A stretch of 64,000 bases of DNA from JALHUB01 sp050010555 (lineage in GTDB: Bacteria > Chloroflexota > Dehalococcoidia > DSTF01 > JALHUB01), in NCBI GenBank assembly GCA_050010555.1, contig JBEKKV010000005.1, positions 11,473 to 75,472 on the forward strand, in the 5' to 3' direction. Within the stretch, counting starts at the first letter, position 1; each line of letters begins with the position of its first letter. The position numbers and the translations under genes were made by a program. The notes beneath the pieces were generated by a model, which did not search any database, was not told the origin of the DNA, and saw only the letters and a list, made by a program, of their open reading frames with translations. Shown here one piece after another: positions 16,751 to 24,917 of the stretch.

Positions 16751-17866
16751 ATGAGAATCCTTCAACTGGCACCGCTCTGGGAAACCGTGCCGCCGCCCGC
16801 TTATGGAGGTACGGAGGCAGTCGTCAGCGTCCTTTGCGAAGAGCTGGTTAGACGCGGCCACGACGTGACGCTCTGGGCGTCCGGCGACTCCCGCACCAGC
16901 GCCGAGCTCTATTCCATCTATCATCGCAGCCTGCGCACCGCGTCCGATCTTGAGGATCCGAGTTGGCACGCGCTTATGCATGCCACCACCTCTCTCCGCG
17001 ACGCCGGCAGCTACGACATCGTTCACAATCACATCGGCGAGATCGTGATGTCCATGGCACATCTCATCCCCACGCCCATGCTGACGACGATGCACTGTCT
17101 CATCACGCCGTACACAAAGTTCATCTGGGACCACTACGACGGCTGGTACAACACCATCAGCCACTCGGAGAAGCTGACGATGCCGGCGGTGGCGAACAAC
17201 CGGTACGCCGGCGTGGTGCACAACGGAATCGACGTCGAAAGCTTCCCGTATAGCGAGAAAAAGGACGATTACCTCCTCTTCCTCAGCCGGATTTCGACCG
17301 ACAAGGCGCCACACGAGGCCGTCGAGGTTGCAAAGCGGCTGGGCATGCGGCTTCTCATCGCCGGCAAAGTCGACCCGAACGACCAGGACCAGGCCTACTT
17401 CAAGAACGTCCTCGAGCCGCTTGTCGACGGCAAGCAGATCCAGTTCCTCGGCGAAGCGGACCAACGGATGAAGCGAGAGCTCTACGAGAAGGCTTACTGC
17501 CTGGTCCTTCCTCTTCGCTGGGAAGAGCCGTTCGGCCTGGTGATGGCGGAGGCGATGGCCTGCGGCACGCCCGTCGTTGCTCTCCAGCGCGGCGCCGCTG
17601 CCGAGATCATCGTCGACGGCGAGACCGGCTACCTGGTGGATGACCTAGACGAGATGGTGGAAGCAGTCCGCAAAATCGACCGCATTGACCCGAGGCGCTG
17701 CCGGCGCCACATCGAGGCGAACTTCAGCCCGTCGCACATGGCCGAAGGCTACCTGCGGGTGTATCAGCAGATTATCCGGCAGGCGTCCGCTCAGCCGACG
17801 CTCACGACCGTGGGCGCAACGGCGTTGCTGCCGATGCAGGGCGAGGCCGAGACGGCCGTAGCCTAG
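16751..17866 (+). CDS. Family 4 glycosyltransferase (GT-B fold)
   Basis: 371 residues. The N-terminal domain has the donor-loop motif PPAYGGTE at residues 14-21. The C-terminal domain has FLSRISTDKAPHEA, RLLIAGK, and EEPFGLVMAEAMACGTPVVAL, the E-x7-E signature of retaining GT4 enzymes, followed by GAAAEIIVDGETGYLV. It transfers a sugar from a nucleotide donor to an unknown acceptor, perhaps for capsule or glycolipid synthesis. It appears to be a single-gene transcript with its own regulated promoter. Last 25 residues look disordered. Confidence 0.88.
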   Translation: MRILQLAPLWETVPPPAYGGTEAVVSVLCEELVRRGHDVTLWASGDSRTSAELYSIYHRSLRTASDLEDPSWHALMHATTSLRDAGSYDIVHNHIGEIVMSMAHLIPTPMLTTMHCLITPYTKFIWDHYDGWYNTISHSEKLTMPAVANNRYAGVVHNGIDVESFPYSEKKDDYLLFLSRISTDKAPHEAVEVAKRLGMRLLIAGKVDPNDQDQAYFKNVLEPLVDGKQIQFLGEADQRMKRELYEKAYCLVLPLRWEEPFGLVMAEAMACGTPVVALQRGAAAEIIVDGETGYLVDDLDEMVEAVRKIDRIDPRRCRRHIEANFSPSHMAEGYLRVYQQIIRQASAQPTLTTVGATALLPMQGEAETAVA

Positions 17867-17973
17867 GACAGCTCCGCGAGGTTTCTCACTGGCTCAAGGC
17901 GCTTTGCCGCGCTAGAATGAATACGCCTGCCTGCTGACAAGCAGCGCGGGAATTCGCTAGCGAGGCCGCCCAC

Positions 17974-18999
17974 TTGCCGATAGAAGTCAAACTCCTCGAC
18001 CACAGCCACGACCCGATTCGCTCGCTTTACGTCGCCTACCGTACGGCGTACTCGTCGCTCAAGCCGGCGGAGATAGACGCGCGCATCGAGTCGGAGTGGA
18101 TTACGCGCGCGCAGATGCTCGAGTTCGTCGAGAAGCGGCTGGAGACGGGCCACTCGTCGCCGCTGGAGCAGGTGTGGTTCGAGTTCGCGCTCTCCGGCGT
18201 CACGCGCGCCTTCAGCCATCAGTTCGTGCGGCACCGCATCGGCATCAGCTTCGAGCAGCAGAGCCAGCGTTATGTCGCGTTCAAGGAGGGCGAGTTCCCC
18301 TTCACGCTGCCGGAGTCGGTCCGAAACGCGGGCCTGGCCGACAAGATGGAGGAGGCGTTCGCCGGCCTGGGACACCTCTACCAGGAGATGCTCGACGCGG
18401 GCGTGCCGGCGGAGGACGCGCGCTTCCTCATCCCGAACGCGGCGCAGACCAACTTCAAGATAACCGTCAACTTCCAGTCGCTGCTGCACATCTGTGACCT
18501 GCGACTCTGCACGCGGGCGCAGTGGGAGTTCCGCAAGGTAGCATCGCTGATGCGGGCGGAGGTGAAGCAAGTCGCGCCGGAGCTGGCGCGCTACCTCCAG
18601 CCGAAGTGCGGTGAGCGTCGCACGGGCTACTGCGACGAGACGTACGAGGACTGGCAGAACTGCCCGATTGGTCGCAAGCGACCGCACAAGCGAGGCCTGT
18701 ACACCGGATACCTTGAGTTTCAGGCGTTGCTGGCCAAGATCGAGCGCGCGAAGGAAGCCCGGCGCGCCAGGGACAGAGCAAGGCGGGTCGCAGAAAAAGC
18801 CCCGCGGGTTGCGGAACCTGCGGAACAGGGCAAAGCCGCTCTTGGGGAAGAAGCGGCAATTGTCTCAGATCGCGAGTACCTCAGGCAAAAGATGGGCCTA
18901 GGACAAATGTTCCTGATGGCAATTGAGGAACTGGCGGACGACGACTTCGCGACCATCGAGCGCGGAACGGACGTCAGCGAACGCGGCGAGAGCTACTGA
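17974..18999 (+). CDS. thyX: Flavin-dependent thymidylate synthase with a long C-terminal extension
   Basis: Residues 1-235 match ThyX: an FVEKRLETGHSSPLEQ active-site segment and the RHR motif at 86-88 followed by SQRY. The enzyme makes dTMP from dUMP with methylene-tetrahydrofolate, NADPH and FAD. The spacing between RHR and the following Ser (S97) is eight residues, one more than the usual RHRx7S. A cysteine-containing segment (KCGERRTGYC...NC) lies near 210-230. About 95 further residues, rich in Arg, Ala and Glu and probably helical, have no counterpart in ordinary ThyX of 220-250 residues. The start is TTG at 17974. Confidence 0.9.
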   Translation: MPIEVKLLDHSHDPIRSLYVAYRTAYSSLKPAEIDARIESEWITRAQMLEFVEKRLETGHSSPLEQVWFEFALSGVTRAFSHQFVRHRIGISFEQQSQRYVAFKEGEFPFTLPESVRNAGLADKMEEAFAGLGHLYQEMLDAGVPAEDARFLIPNAAQTNFKITVNFQSLLHICDLRLCTRAQWEFRKVASLMRAEVKQVAPELARYLQPKCGERRTGYCDETYEDWQNCPIGRKRPHKRGLYTGYLEFQALLAKIERAKEARRARDRARRVAEKAPRVAEPAEQGKAALGEEAAIVSDREYLRQKMGLGQMFLMAIEELADDDFATIERGTDVSERGESY

Positions 19000-19051
19000 A
19001 GCCTGGGGGTTCGCAGCACCTCGAACCGCGAGCCAAACGAGGAGGATGCAG

Positions 19052-19381
19052 GTGATCGAACCCACTCTCTCCAACGAAATCGCAATAGTTGCATGCGGCT
19101 ACCCGGCAAACGAAATGGCAGCGCAGTTGAGCCGCCTTGTCGCGAGGTTTGACCGTGGCAACGTCAGAGACGCTGCCATGCAACTGGTCGACTCCCTCAC
19201 CCTGGTTGCTGACGTTATGGAGACGTACCCGAAGGAATATATGAGCCAAGACATGAAGGACATACCTGAGCAACTGCGTGAGTGGCTGTTAAGGAAGCGC
19301 CAGCGCGCCGCTGAACTGAAGCGGGACATTCAGGACTTCGAGCAGGCTCTGGCGGAGACGGGCGTTAGTTCACAAGACTGA
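19052..19381 (+). CDS. Conserved-looking hypothetical protein, 109 residues
   Basis: A GTG at 19052 has GAGGAGG 6 bases upstream; an ATG at 19046 in the same frame is too close to that site. The protein is mostly helical and charged, with a likely coiled coil near the C-terminus (RKRQRAAELKRDIQDFEQAL). I do not recognise a family. It lies between thyX and the L21 promoter and may be cotranscribed with thyX. Confidence 0.6.
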   Translation: MIEPTLSNEIAIVACGYPANEMAAQLSRLVARFDRGNVRDAAMQLVDSLTLVADVMETYPKEYMSQDMKDIPEQLREWLLRKRQRAAELKRDIQDFEQALAETGVSSQD

Positions 19382-19401
19382 CGGCCGGGAGGATGCCGAG
19401 G

Positions 19402-19431
19402 TTGACAGGTTCAGCACAGGAACGGTAGACT
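19402..19431 (+). promoter_or_regulatory. Promoter of the rplU-rpmA-rpmE operon
   Basis: TTGACA at 19402-19407, an 18-base spacer and TAGACT at 19426-19431, with a second overlapping TAGACT at 19431-19436. The hexamers match those of the 16S promoter. Confidence 0.65.
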
Positions 19432-19462
19432 AGACTGGTTCTGCGCTCAGAGGAGGACTCCC

Positions 19463-19849
19463 ATTTACGCGATCGTCCGTAGCGGCGGCAAGCAATATCG
19501 AGTCGAAGTCGGCACCAAGATCGACGTCGAGAAGCTGCGCGCGGCCGAGGGCGACACAATAGAGCTCGTGGACGTCCTCATGCTGGCTGACAGCGGCCAC
19601 GTGACAGCGGGCAACCCCCTTGTGGCCGGCGCGAAGGTGACAGCGCAGGTCATCGAGCAGGGCCGCGGCCCCAAGAAGATCGTCTTCAAGTACAAGTCGA
19701 AGGTGCGCTTCCGGAAGCGGACGGGGCACCGTCAGCCGTTCACGCGGCTCGCGATCGAGCAGATCGTCGCGCCGGGCGCGGAGGCAGCGGCGCCGAAGCG
19801 AAGGCATCGGGCGAAGGCCGAGGCCAAGGAAGAGGAGAGCGAGGGGTAG
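19463..19849 (+). CDS. rplU: 50S ribosomal protein L21 (non-ATG start, ATT)
   Basis: The frame encodes YAIVRSGGKQYRVEVG directly after an ATT codon at 19463-19465, which sits 6 bases behind AGAGGAGG. L21 normally begins MYAI, so the ATT is at the initiator position; no ATG, GTG or TTG exists in frame upstream before a stop. Body is about 103 residues of standard L21, with TGHRQPFT near the end, plus a basic/acidic tail rich in Ala, Lys and Glu (25 residues). The protein binds 23S rRNA in the large subunit. First gene of a ribosomal operon. Confidence 0.88.
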   Translation: MYAIVRSGGKQYRVEVGTKIDVEKLRAAEGDTIELVDVLMLADSGHVTAGNPLVAGAKVTAQVIEQGRGPKKIVFKYKSKVRFRKRTGHRQPFTRLAIEQIVAPGAEAAAPKRRHRAKAEAKEEESEG

Positions 19850-19867
19850 GCCCCTCGTCGAGAAGAG

Positions 19868-20137
19868 ATGGCGCACAAGAAAGGCACGGGCAGCTCTCAT
19901 AACAACCGCGACAGCGGCGGTCAGCGCCTCGGCGTCAAGCGCTACGACGGCCAGTTGGTGCTGCCCGGCACGATCATACTGAGACAGAGAGGGACGCGCT
20001 TCCATCCCGGCGACAACGTCGGCCTCGGACGCGATTACACGATCTACTCTCTTATTCGAGGAAAGGTGAAGTTCGCACCGTACGCGAAGGGCCGGCGCAA
20101 GCAGGTGAGCGTGTACGGCGGCGAAGAGCAAGAATGA
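19868..20137 (+). CDS. rpmA: 50S ribosomal protein L27
   Basis: 89 residues starting MAHKKGTGSS, with QRLGVKRYDGQ, RQRGTRFHPGDNVG and a C-terminal KQVSVY. The N-terminus reaches the peptidyl-transferase centre; there is no cleaved N-terminal extension of the Firmicutes kind. It sits 18 bases after rplU, the conserved order, and overlaps rpmE by four bases. Confidence 0.96.
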   Translation: MAHKKGTGSSHNNRDSGGQRLGVKRYDGQLVLPGTIILRQRGTRFHPGDNVGLGRDYTIYSLIRGKVKFAPYAKGRRKQVSVYGGEEQE

Positions 20138-20334
20138 AAAAAGGTATTCATCCGGACTACGTCGAGGCGACAGTACATTGCGCCTGCGGCAACGAGTTCA
20201 CAACCCGCTCGACGAAGAAGGAGCTGCGCGTTGAGGTTTGCAGCCGCTGCCATCCCTTCTTCACGGGCGAACAGCGAATCGTCGACACGGCGGGCCGCGT
20301 GGAGCGCTTCAAGAGGCGCTACGGCCTTAAATAG
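20134..20334 (+). CDS. rpmE: 50S ribosomal protein L31 (zinc-binding form)
   Basis: 66 residues beginning MKKGIHPDY. Cysteines in CAC (16, 18) and CSRC (36, 39) form the zinc site of the C+ form of L31. The ATGA overlap with rpmA indicates translational coupling. Confidence 0.96.
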   Translation: MKKGIHPDYVEATVHCACGNEFTTRSTKKELRVEVCSRCHPFFTGEQRIVDTAGRVERFKRRYGLK

Positions 20335-20353
20335 AATCGACGCAAGCACAACG

Positions 20354-20388
20354 AGAAGGGGCGGAGTCAAATCCCGCCCCTTCTTGTT
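20354..20388 (+). terminator. Probable terminator after rpmE
   Basis: AGAAGGGGCGG at 20354-20364 pairs perfectly with CCGCCCCTTCT at 20374-20384, followed by TGTT. The U-run is short, so some read-through into the DUF1385 gene is possible. Confidence 0.65.
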
Positions 20389-20406
20389 AAGGACGACTCC
20401 AGCGAC

Positions 20407-21342
20407 ATGACTGACCAGCACGCGCCCGAGACGAGCGGCAGGGCCATCCAGCACTACGGCGGCCAGGCCGTCATCGAGGGCGTCATGATGCGCGGCGAAC
20501 GCAGCATGGCGACAGCCGTGCGCCAGCCCGACGGCGGCATTCGCGTCAAGTCGCAGTCGCTGGGCGGCGTCTACGTCGGCCCTGTGCGACGTATCGCCGT
20601 CTTGCGCGGCGTCATCGTCCTCTGGGAGACGCTGGCGCTGGGCATGCGGGCGCTCGTCTTCTCGTCGGAGGTCGCGGCGGGAATCGCGCCGGAAGACGAG
20701 GAGGAGCTGGGCCCGGGCTACATCTGGCTGATCGTCGGCGTGACCCTGGTGCTGACGGCGGGGGTCTTCTTCGTCGCGCCGCTGCTCCTGACCGGCTGGC
20801 TGAGCTCGCGGCTGAACGGCAGTCTGGTCGTGCTCGTCGAAGGCGCCGTGCGGCTGGCGATGCTTCTCGGCTACATCTGGGGAATCGGCTTCATACCGGA
20901 CATCCGCCGCGTCTTCGCCTATCACGGCGCGGAGCACCGGACGATCAACGCTTGGGAGGCCGGCGCGCCGTTGGAAGTGACGTCGGTGCGACGCTTCAGC
21001 AACGAGCATGCCCGCTGCGGCACGGCGTTCCTGCTGACGGTGGCCGTGGTGTCGCTTGTGCTCTTTGTGGCGCTGGGCACGCCGAGCTGGTGGTGGCGAA
21101 TCGCCTCGCGCGTACTGCTGATACCGGTCATCGCGGCGGTGAGCTACGAGATCATCCGACTTAGCGGCGCCTACGGGCGATTCCGCGTCGTGCGGTGGGT
21201 GTCGCGGCCGAGCCTGGCGCTGCAGGCGCTGACGACGCGCGACCCGGACGACAGCCAGATAGAGGTGGCGATCCGGGCGCTGCAAGAGGTGCTGTCGCTA
21301 GACTCTCGCCCTTCCATCGCCGAAGGGAAGATGGAAAGTTGA
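20407..21342 (+). CDS. DUF1385 (YqhQ-like) membrane protein
   Basis: 311 residues. Family motifs: GGQAVIEGVMMRG near 18-30, YHGAEHRTINAWE (about 176-188) and HARCGTAFLL (about 200). Four or five membrane helices. The family often neighbours rpmE, prfA and prmC in Gram-positive and related bacteria, as here next to rpmE, but has no firmly assigned function. Its stop overlaps the next small gene (TGATG). Confidence 0.85.
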   Translation: MTDQHAPETSGRAIQHYGGQAVIEGVMMRGERSMATAVRQPDGGIRVKSQSLGGVYVGPVRRIAVLRGVIVLWETLALGMRALVFSSEVAAGIAPEDEEELGPGYIWLIVGVTLVLTAGVFFVAPLLLTGWLSSRLNGSLVVLVEGAVRLAMLLGYIWGIGFIPDIRRVFAYHGAEHRTINAWEAGAPLEVTSVRRFSNEHARCGTAFLLTVAVVSLVLFVALGTPSWWWRIASRVLLIPVIAAVSYEIIRLSGAYGRFRVVRWVSRPSLALQALTTRDPDDSQIEVAIRALQEVLSLDSRPSIAEGKMES

Positions 21343-21536
21343 TGACAAGACGAAAGGCCGAAAAGAAGGGCTCCCCATGGGCGAAGGAGCTGTACAACGT
21401 CTTCGCGCCGACGCGGCACAGCCTTCGAGATATACCCGAGCAGGACATCAACAACGCGATCGATGAGACGCTTCACGCTGTTCGACGCAAGGGGAAACGA
21501 ACGAGCGGTTCGCAGGAGTCGAACGCTCACAGGTGA
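21342..21536 (+). CDS. Small hypothetical protein, 64 residues
   Basis: The ATG shares its first base with the stop of the DUF1385 gene, a coupling pattern used repeatedly in this window. The peptide is basic at both ends, with an acidic centre (DIPEQDINNAIDE). No family recognised. Confidence rests on the overlap and on coding-like composition only. Confidence 0.5.
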   Translation: MTRRKAEKKGSPWAKELYNVFAPTRHSLRDIPEQDINNAIDETLHAVRRKGKRTSGSQESNAHR

Positions 21537-21578
21537 GCCGTGGAAGGTTCAAACCCTCCGCTACATTCGCCGCTTTGC

Positions 21579-21914
21579 TTACAGTGTCTGGTCCCCCATC
21601 AGCCGGCCGTCGAACTCACGGTGGAAGCAGGTGCGCTCGCCGGTGTGGCAGGCCGGCCCGAGCGGCTGGGCGCGGATCAGCAGCGTATCGTCGTCGCAGT
21701 CGATCATGATGCGCCGGACGTTCAGGTAGTTGCCGGACGTGGCGCCTTTGTGCCACAGCTCCTGACGGCTGCGGCTGTAGAACCAGACCTGCCGCGATTC
21801 CAGCGTACGCTCCAGCGCCTCTTTGGTCATGTAGGCAAGCATCAGCACCTCGTTCGTCTCGTCGTCCTGCACGATGACGGGAACGAGCCCCTGGCCTTTG
21901 TCGAAATCAACCAT
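21579..21914 (-). CDS. hisI: Phosphoribosyl-AMP cyclohydrolase
   Basis: 111 residues from the ATG at 21914, preceded by CAGGAGG and 14 bases after the hisF stop. Metal-site motifs: DCDDDTLL and CHTGERTCF. SRSRQELWHKG binds the substrate phosphate. It opens the purine ring of PR-AMP (third step of histidine synthesis). Single-function form without the HisE pyrophosphohydrolase domain. Last visible gene of the minus-strand his cluster. Confidence 0.93.
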   Translation of the reverse strand: MVDFDKGQGLVPVIVQDDETNEVLMLAYMTKEALERTLESRQVWFYSRSRQELWHKGATSGNYLNVRRIMIDCDDDTLLIRAQPLGPACHTGERTCFHREFDGRLMGDQTL

Positions 21915-21928
21915 CGAAAGCCTCCTGG

Positions 21929-22687
21929 CTAAAGGCGAACGGGGATATCGCGCTCCTTGAGGTATTCCTTCGTCTCGCGGATGCTGTACGTCTCGAAGTG
22001 GAAGATGCTGGCGGCCAGCACCGCGTCCGCCCTGGCGTCCTTGATGGCGTCGACCATGTGCTGCGGGTTGCCGCAGCCGCCCGACGCGATGACCGGCACC
22101 GTCACCGCTTCGGAGACGGCGCGCGTCAGCGGCAGGTCGTAGCCGTCGAGGTGGCCGTCGGTGTCCATGCTCGTCAGCAGGATCTCGCCGGCGCCCAACT
22201 CGACGACCTTCCGCGCCCATTCGAGAGCGTCGACGCCCGTCGGCATGCGACCGCCGTGCGTGTACACCTCCCAGCGCCCGTCGCCGATCCCCTTCGCGTC
22301 GATAGCGACGACGATGTTCTGGTTGCCGAAGCGCGTAGCGCAGCGCTCGATTACGCGCGGCTCCGCCACCGCGGCCGTGTTCAGCGACACCTTGTCGGCG
22401 CCGTACTCCAGCAGCCGCCGCACGTCTTCCTCGCTGCGGACGCCGCCGCCGACGGTGAACGGGATGAACACCTGGTCGGCGGTGCGGCGCACCATGTCGT
22501 ACACCGTCTCGCGCGCGTCCGAGGACGCTGTTATGTCAAGGAACACGAGCTCGTCGGCGCGCTGCTCGCTGTAGAACGCGGCAAGCTCCACGGGGTCGCC
22601 GGCGTCGCGCAATTGAACGAACGAGACGCCCTTGACGACGCGGCCGCGGTCGACGTCGAGGCAGGGGATAACGCGGGTTGCAAGCAT
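21929..22687 (-). CDS. hisF: Imidazole glycerol phosphate synthase, cyclase subunit
   Basis: 252 residues from the ATG at 22687 (MLATRVIPCLDVD), which has GAGAGG upstream; a longer in-frame start is unlikely. TIM barrel with the two catalytic Asp, in CLDVD and in the strand containing SMDTDG. VGGGVR and ASGGCGNPQH bind the phosphates. With HisH it makes IGP and AICAR from PRFAR. Confidence 0.95.
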   Translation of the reverse strand: MLATRVIPCLDVDRGRVVKGVSFVQLRDAGDPVELAAFYSEQRADELVFLDITASSDARETVYDMVRRTADQVFIPFTVGGGVRSEEDVRRLLEYGADKVSLNTAAVAEPRVIERCATRFGNQNIVVAIDAKGIGDGRWEVYTHGGRMPTGVDALEWARKVVELGAGEILLTSMDTDGHLDGYDLPLTRAVSEAVTVPVIASGGCGNPQHMVDAIKDARADAVLAASIFHFETYSIRETKEYLKERDIPVRL

Positions 22688-22718
22688 TGTGATACCTCTC
22701 AGAATCGATGCCATTGTA

Positions 22719-22838
22719 TCAGCTTGCAGGGGTGTTGAGCACGGGCGAAAGGAGCGCGGTGGCGAAGTGCTCCATCTCCAGCCGCTCGCCGTCGGAGTCG
22801 ACCTCCATGAAGCGGACGCTGCACCGCTCTGTGTGCAT
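22719..22838 (-). CDS. Possible 39-residue peptide between hisA and hisF
   Basis: The gap between hisA and hisF (192 bases) holds an open frame with ATG at 22838 (or GTG at 22850) and TGA at 22719. The peptide begins MHTERCSVRF and contains alternating charged residues like a folded protein. Ribosome-binding site weak. No family recognised. Confidence 0.3.
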   Translation of the reverse strand: MHTERCSVRFMEVDSDGERLEMEHFATALLSPVLNTPAS

Positions 22839-22879
22839 CCCTAGGGCCACGCTGCAATCTGATGCGGGCCGAAGAGGGC

Positions 22880-23599
22880 TTATGATTTGGCGACGGCGGC
22901 GAGAGCGTCCGGAAGGGAGAGGGCGCCGTCGTACAGGGCGCGGCCGAGGATGGCGCCTTCGACGCCCGTGCGCGCCACTCGACGCAGGTGGGCCAGCGAA
23001 GCGATTCCGCCCGATGCTATTATCCGCGCCGGCACCAATTTCACGGCTCGGGCGGTAGCAGCGACGTTCGGTCCACGGAGCGTACCGTCGCGGGCGATGT
23101 CGGTGTAAACGAAGCGGCGGACTCCCATCGCGGCCAGTCGCAGCATCAGCTCCTCCGCCTTCTCACCGCTCTGCTCTCGCCAGCCGTGCACGGCAACCCG
23201 CCCGCCACGCGCGTCGACGCCCACGACAATCGCCTCGCCGAAGCGGGCCAGAGCGCCTGCCAGCATCGACGGCGCTTCGACGGCGACGCTGCCCAGGATT
23301 ACGCGTTGCACGCCTGCCTCCAGGTAGCGCGCGATGGTGTTCGTGCTGCGAATGCCGCCGCCGACCTGACAGGGCACGCTGACGGCGCGGGCGATAGCGA
23401 TAACGACGCCGTTGTTCACCGGCCGTCCTTCGCGGGCGCCGTCCAGGTCGACGAGGTGGAGACGCCGCGCGCCATCCGCCTGCCAGCGTCGCGCCATGGC
23501 GACGGGGTCATCGGAGAAGACGGTCTCGCGGTTGTAGTCGCCCTGGTAGAGGCGGACGCAGTGGCCGTCGCGGATGTCGATTGCCGGAATTAGTTCCGT
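22880..23599 (-). CDS. hisA: Phosphoribosylformimino-AICAR-P isomerase (start irregular)
   Basis: About 239 residues from an ACG codon at 23599, in the position where homologues have ATG (M-E-L-I-P-A-I-D). Catalytic Asp residues are in AIDIRDG and in YTDIARDG; VGGGIR and ASGGIAS bind phosphate. No ATG, GTG or TTG occurs in frame before the upstream stop. The nearest ATG (23610-23608) overlaps the previous gene's stop in an ATGA pattern but is in another frame; one missing base between it and the body would give a normal start. So either rare ACG initiation or a single-base error or frameshift. Confidence 0.9.
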   Translation of the reverse strand, partial: TELIPAIDIRDGHCVRLYQGDYNRETVFSDDPVAMARRWQADGARRLHLVDLDGAREGRPVNNGVVIAIARAVSVPCQVGGGIRSTNTIARYLEAGVQRVILGSVAVEAPSMLAGALARFGEAIVVGVDARGGRVAVHGWREQSGEKAEELMLRLAAMGVRRFVYTDIARDGTLRGPNVAATARAVKLVPARIIASGGIASLAHLRRVARTGVEGAILGRALYDGALSLPDALAAVAKS

Positions 23600-23606
23600 C
23601 GGAGCC

Positions 23607-24170
23607 TCATTCCTTCACGCGTTTCGTGATATCTTCCCTGGCTACGAAACCGAAGCTATGGGAGTCCGTCGCGCCGCAGCGGTTATCGCCCAGGATAAAA
23701 TAGTTGTCATCGGGGACGCGTGTAGGCCCATAAGCGTAGTTAGCCGGATTCGCCACGTATGGTTCTTCGACGACCTCTCCGTCAACGTACACTGGACCAT
23801 TGCGTACCTCGACGGTCTCCCCCGGCAGCGCGATTATACGACCGACATACTCGTGTCCAGAGTCTCCCGGCGGATGGTAAAGGACGATGTCTTGACGCTG
23901 GGGTTCGGCATCCCCAAAACCCGAAACGTGAATGGTTTGACCATCAGCGATCGTAGGTTCCATTCCTGTTCCGTGTAGTTTGCGCTCTTGCGCCTTCTCA
24001 TGGCGGACGTACATGCTGACGGCCGAGAAGATAACGAGGACGACTACGGACGCAACCGTGTGCCATCGAATGCGACGGCTTCTTCTTCGCGGGGGCTGCC
24101 CTGACGGGTCCATAGGATCGGCTTCATAGGGCGATTGAGGCAGAGGGTGGCTTCCGTAGGGATCCTGCAT
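23607..24170 (-). CDS. Signal peptidase I homologue lacking catalytic Ser and Lys
   Basis: 187 residues: Pro-rich cytoplasmic N-terminus, Arg-rich stretch, one membrane helix (about 36-55) and an S26 fold. Box B reads GTGMEPT, with Gly69 where the nucleophile Ser of SMxPT belongs. Box D reads YVGRIIALPGE, with Gly110 in place of the general-base Lys. Box E (GDNRCGATDS) is largely kept. The protein is therefore probably not an active Ser/Lys peptidase. It is embedded between hisH (8 bases away) and hisA (7 bases), so it is expressed with them. Start ATG 24170; a GTG at 24185 overlapping hisH is possible. Confidence 0.75.
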   Translation of the reverse strand: MQDPYGSHPLPQSPYEADPMDPSGQPPRRRSRRIRWHTVASVVVLVIFSAVSMYVRHEKAQERKLHGTGMEPTIADGQTIHVSGFGDAEPQRQDIVLYHPPGDSGHEYVGRIIALPGETVEVRNGPVYVDGEVVEEPYVANPANYAYGPTRVPDDNYFILGDNRCGATDSHSFGFVAREDITKRVKE

Positions 24171-24177
24171 CTGCGCC

Positions 24178-24792
24178 TCAGACACCGGATGCCCAGCGGA
24201 GGAAGTTGTCGTAGAAGACGAGTCCCACGTCGCCGCTCTTCTCCGGGTGGAACTGTGTCGCGATGACGTTGTCGCGGGCCAGGGCGCTGGCGAAGCTGAC
24301 GCCGTAGTCGGTCTCTCCCAGCACCGTCTCACCATCGTCGGGCGACGGATAGTAGCTGTGGACGAAGTAGAAGTAGGCGCTTTCGGGTATGCCCTCGAAT
24401 ACGGCGTGCTGCCGCCGCCGCCGGACCTGGTTCCAGCCCATGTGCGGCACCTTGAGCCCGCCCGGCAGCCGCACGACGCGCCCCGGAACGATGTCGAGGC
24501 AGGGGTGCTCGCCGCCCTCTTCGCTCACCGTCAGCAGCGCCTGGAAGCCCATGCAGATGCCCAGATACGGCCGGCCGCGGGCAACGAAAGCGCGAATCGG
24601 CTCGACGAGGTCGCGCTCACGCAAATTGCGCATCGTATCGGCAGCCGCGCCGACGCCCGGGACGATTATGACGTCCGCCGCCTCGACTGCCGCCGGGGCG
24701 CCGCTGATCACGGCCTCGCCGCCGCTGTGCGCGACGGCCCGCTCCACGCTGCGCAGGTTGCCGGCACCGTAATCGACAATGACCACTCGCAT
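24178..24792 (-). CDS. hisH: Imidazole glycerol phosphate synthase, glutaminase subunit
   Basis: 204 residues from the ATG at 24792 (MRVVIVDYGAGNLRS), with AGGGAGG 6 bases upstream. Class I amidotransferase triad: nucleophile Cys in GICMGFQ, His and Glu in QFHPEKS. It supplies ammonia to HisF. First visible gene of the his cluster. Confidence 0.95.
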   Translation of the reverse strand: MRVVIVDYGAGNLRSVERAVAHSGGEAVISGAPAAVEAADVIIVPGVGAAADTMRNLRERDLVEPIRAFVARGRPYLGICMGFQALLTVSEEGGEHPCLDIVPGRVVRLPGGLKVPHMGWNQVRRRRQHAVFEGIPESAYFYFVHSYYPSPDDGETVLGETDYGVSFASALARDNVIATQFHPEKSGDVGLVFYDNFLRWASGV

Positions 24793-24917
24793 GCTGTCCT
24801 CCCTGTCCGATTCTAGCACAGCTTCCTGTAACGGACTCCGACGGCTGGCGGCCCAGAGCTTCAGCCGTTTATAATGCGGTATCCGCTGTGCCCTCGGAAC
24901 CGACCTGACAAAGCAGG

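Noticed and set aside
21480..21570. GGTTCAAACCC resembling a tRNA T-arm
   Set aside because: No D-arm, anticodon stem or matching acceptor 5' strand within 75 bases upstream.
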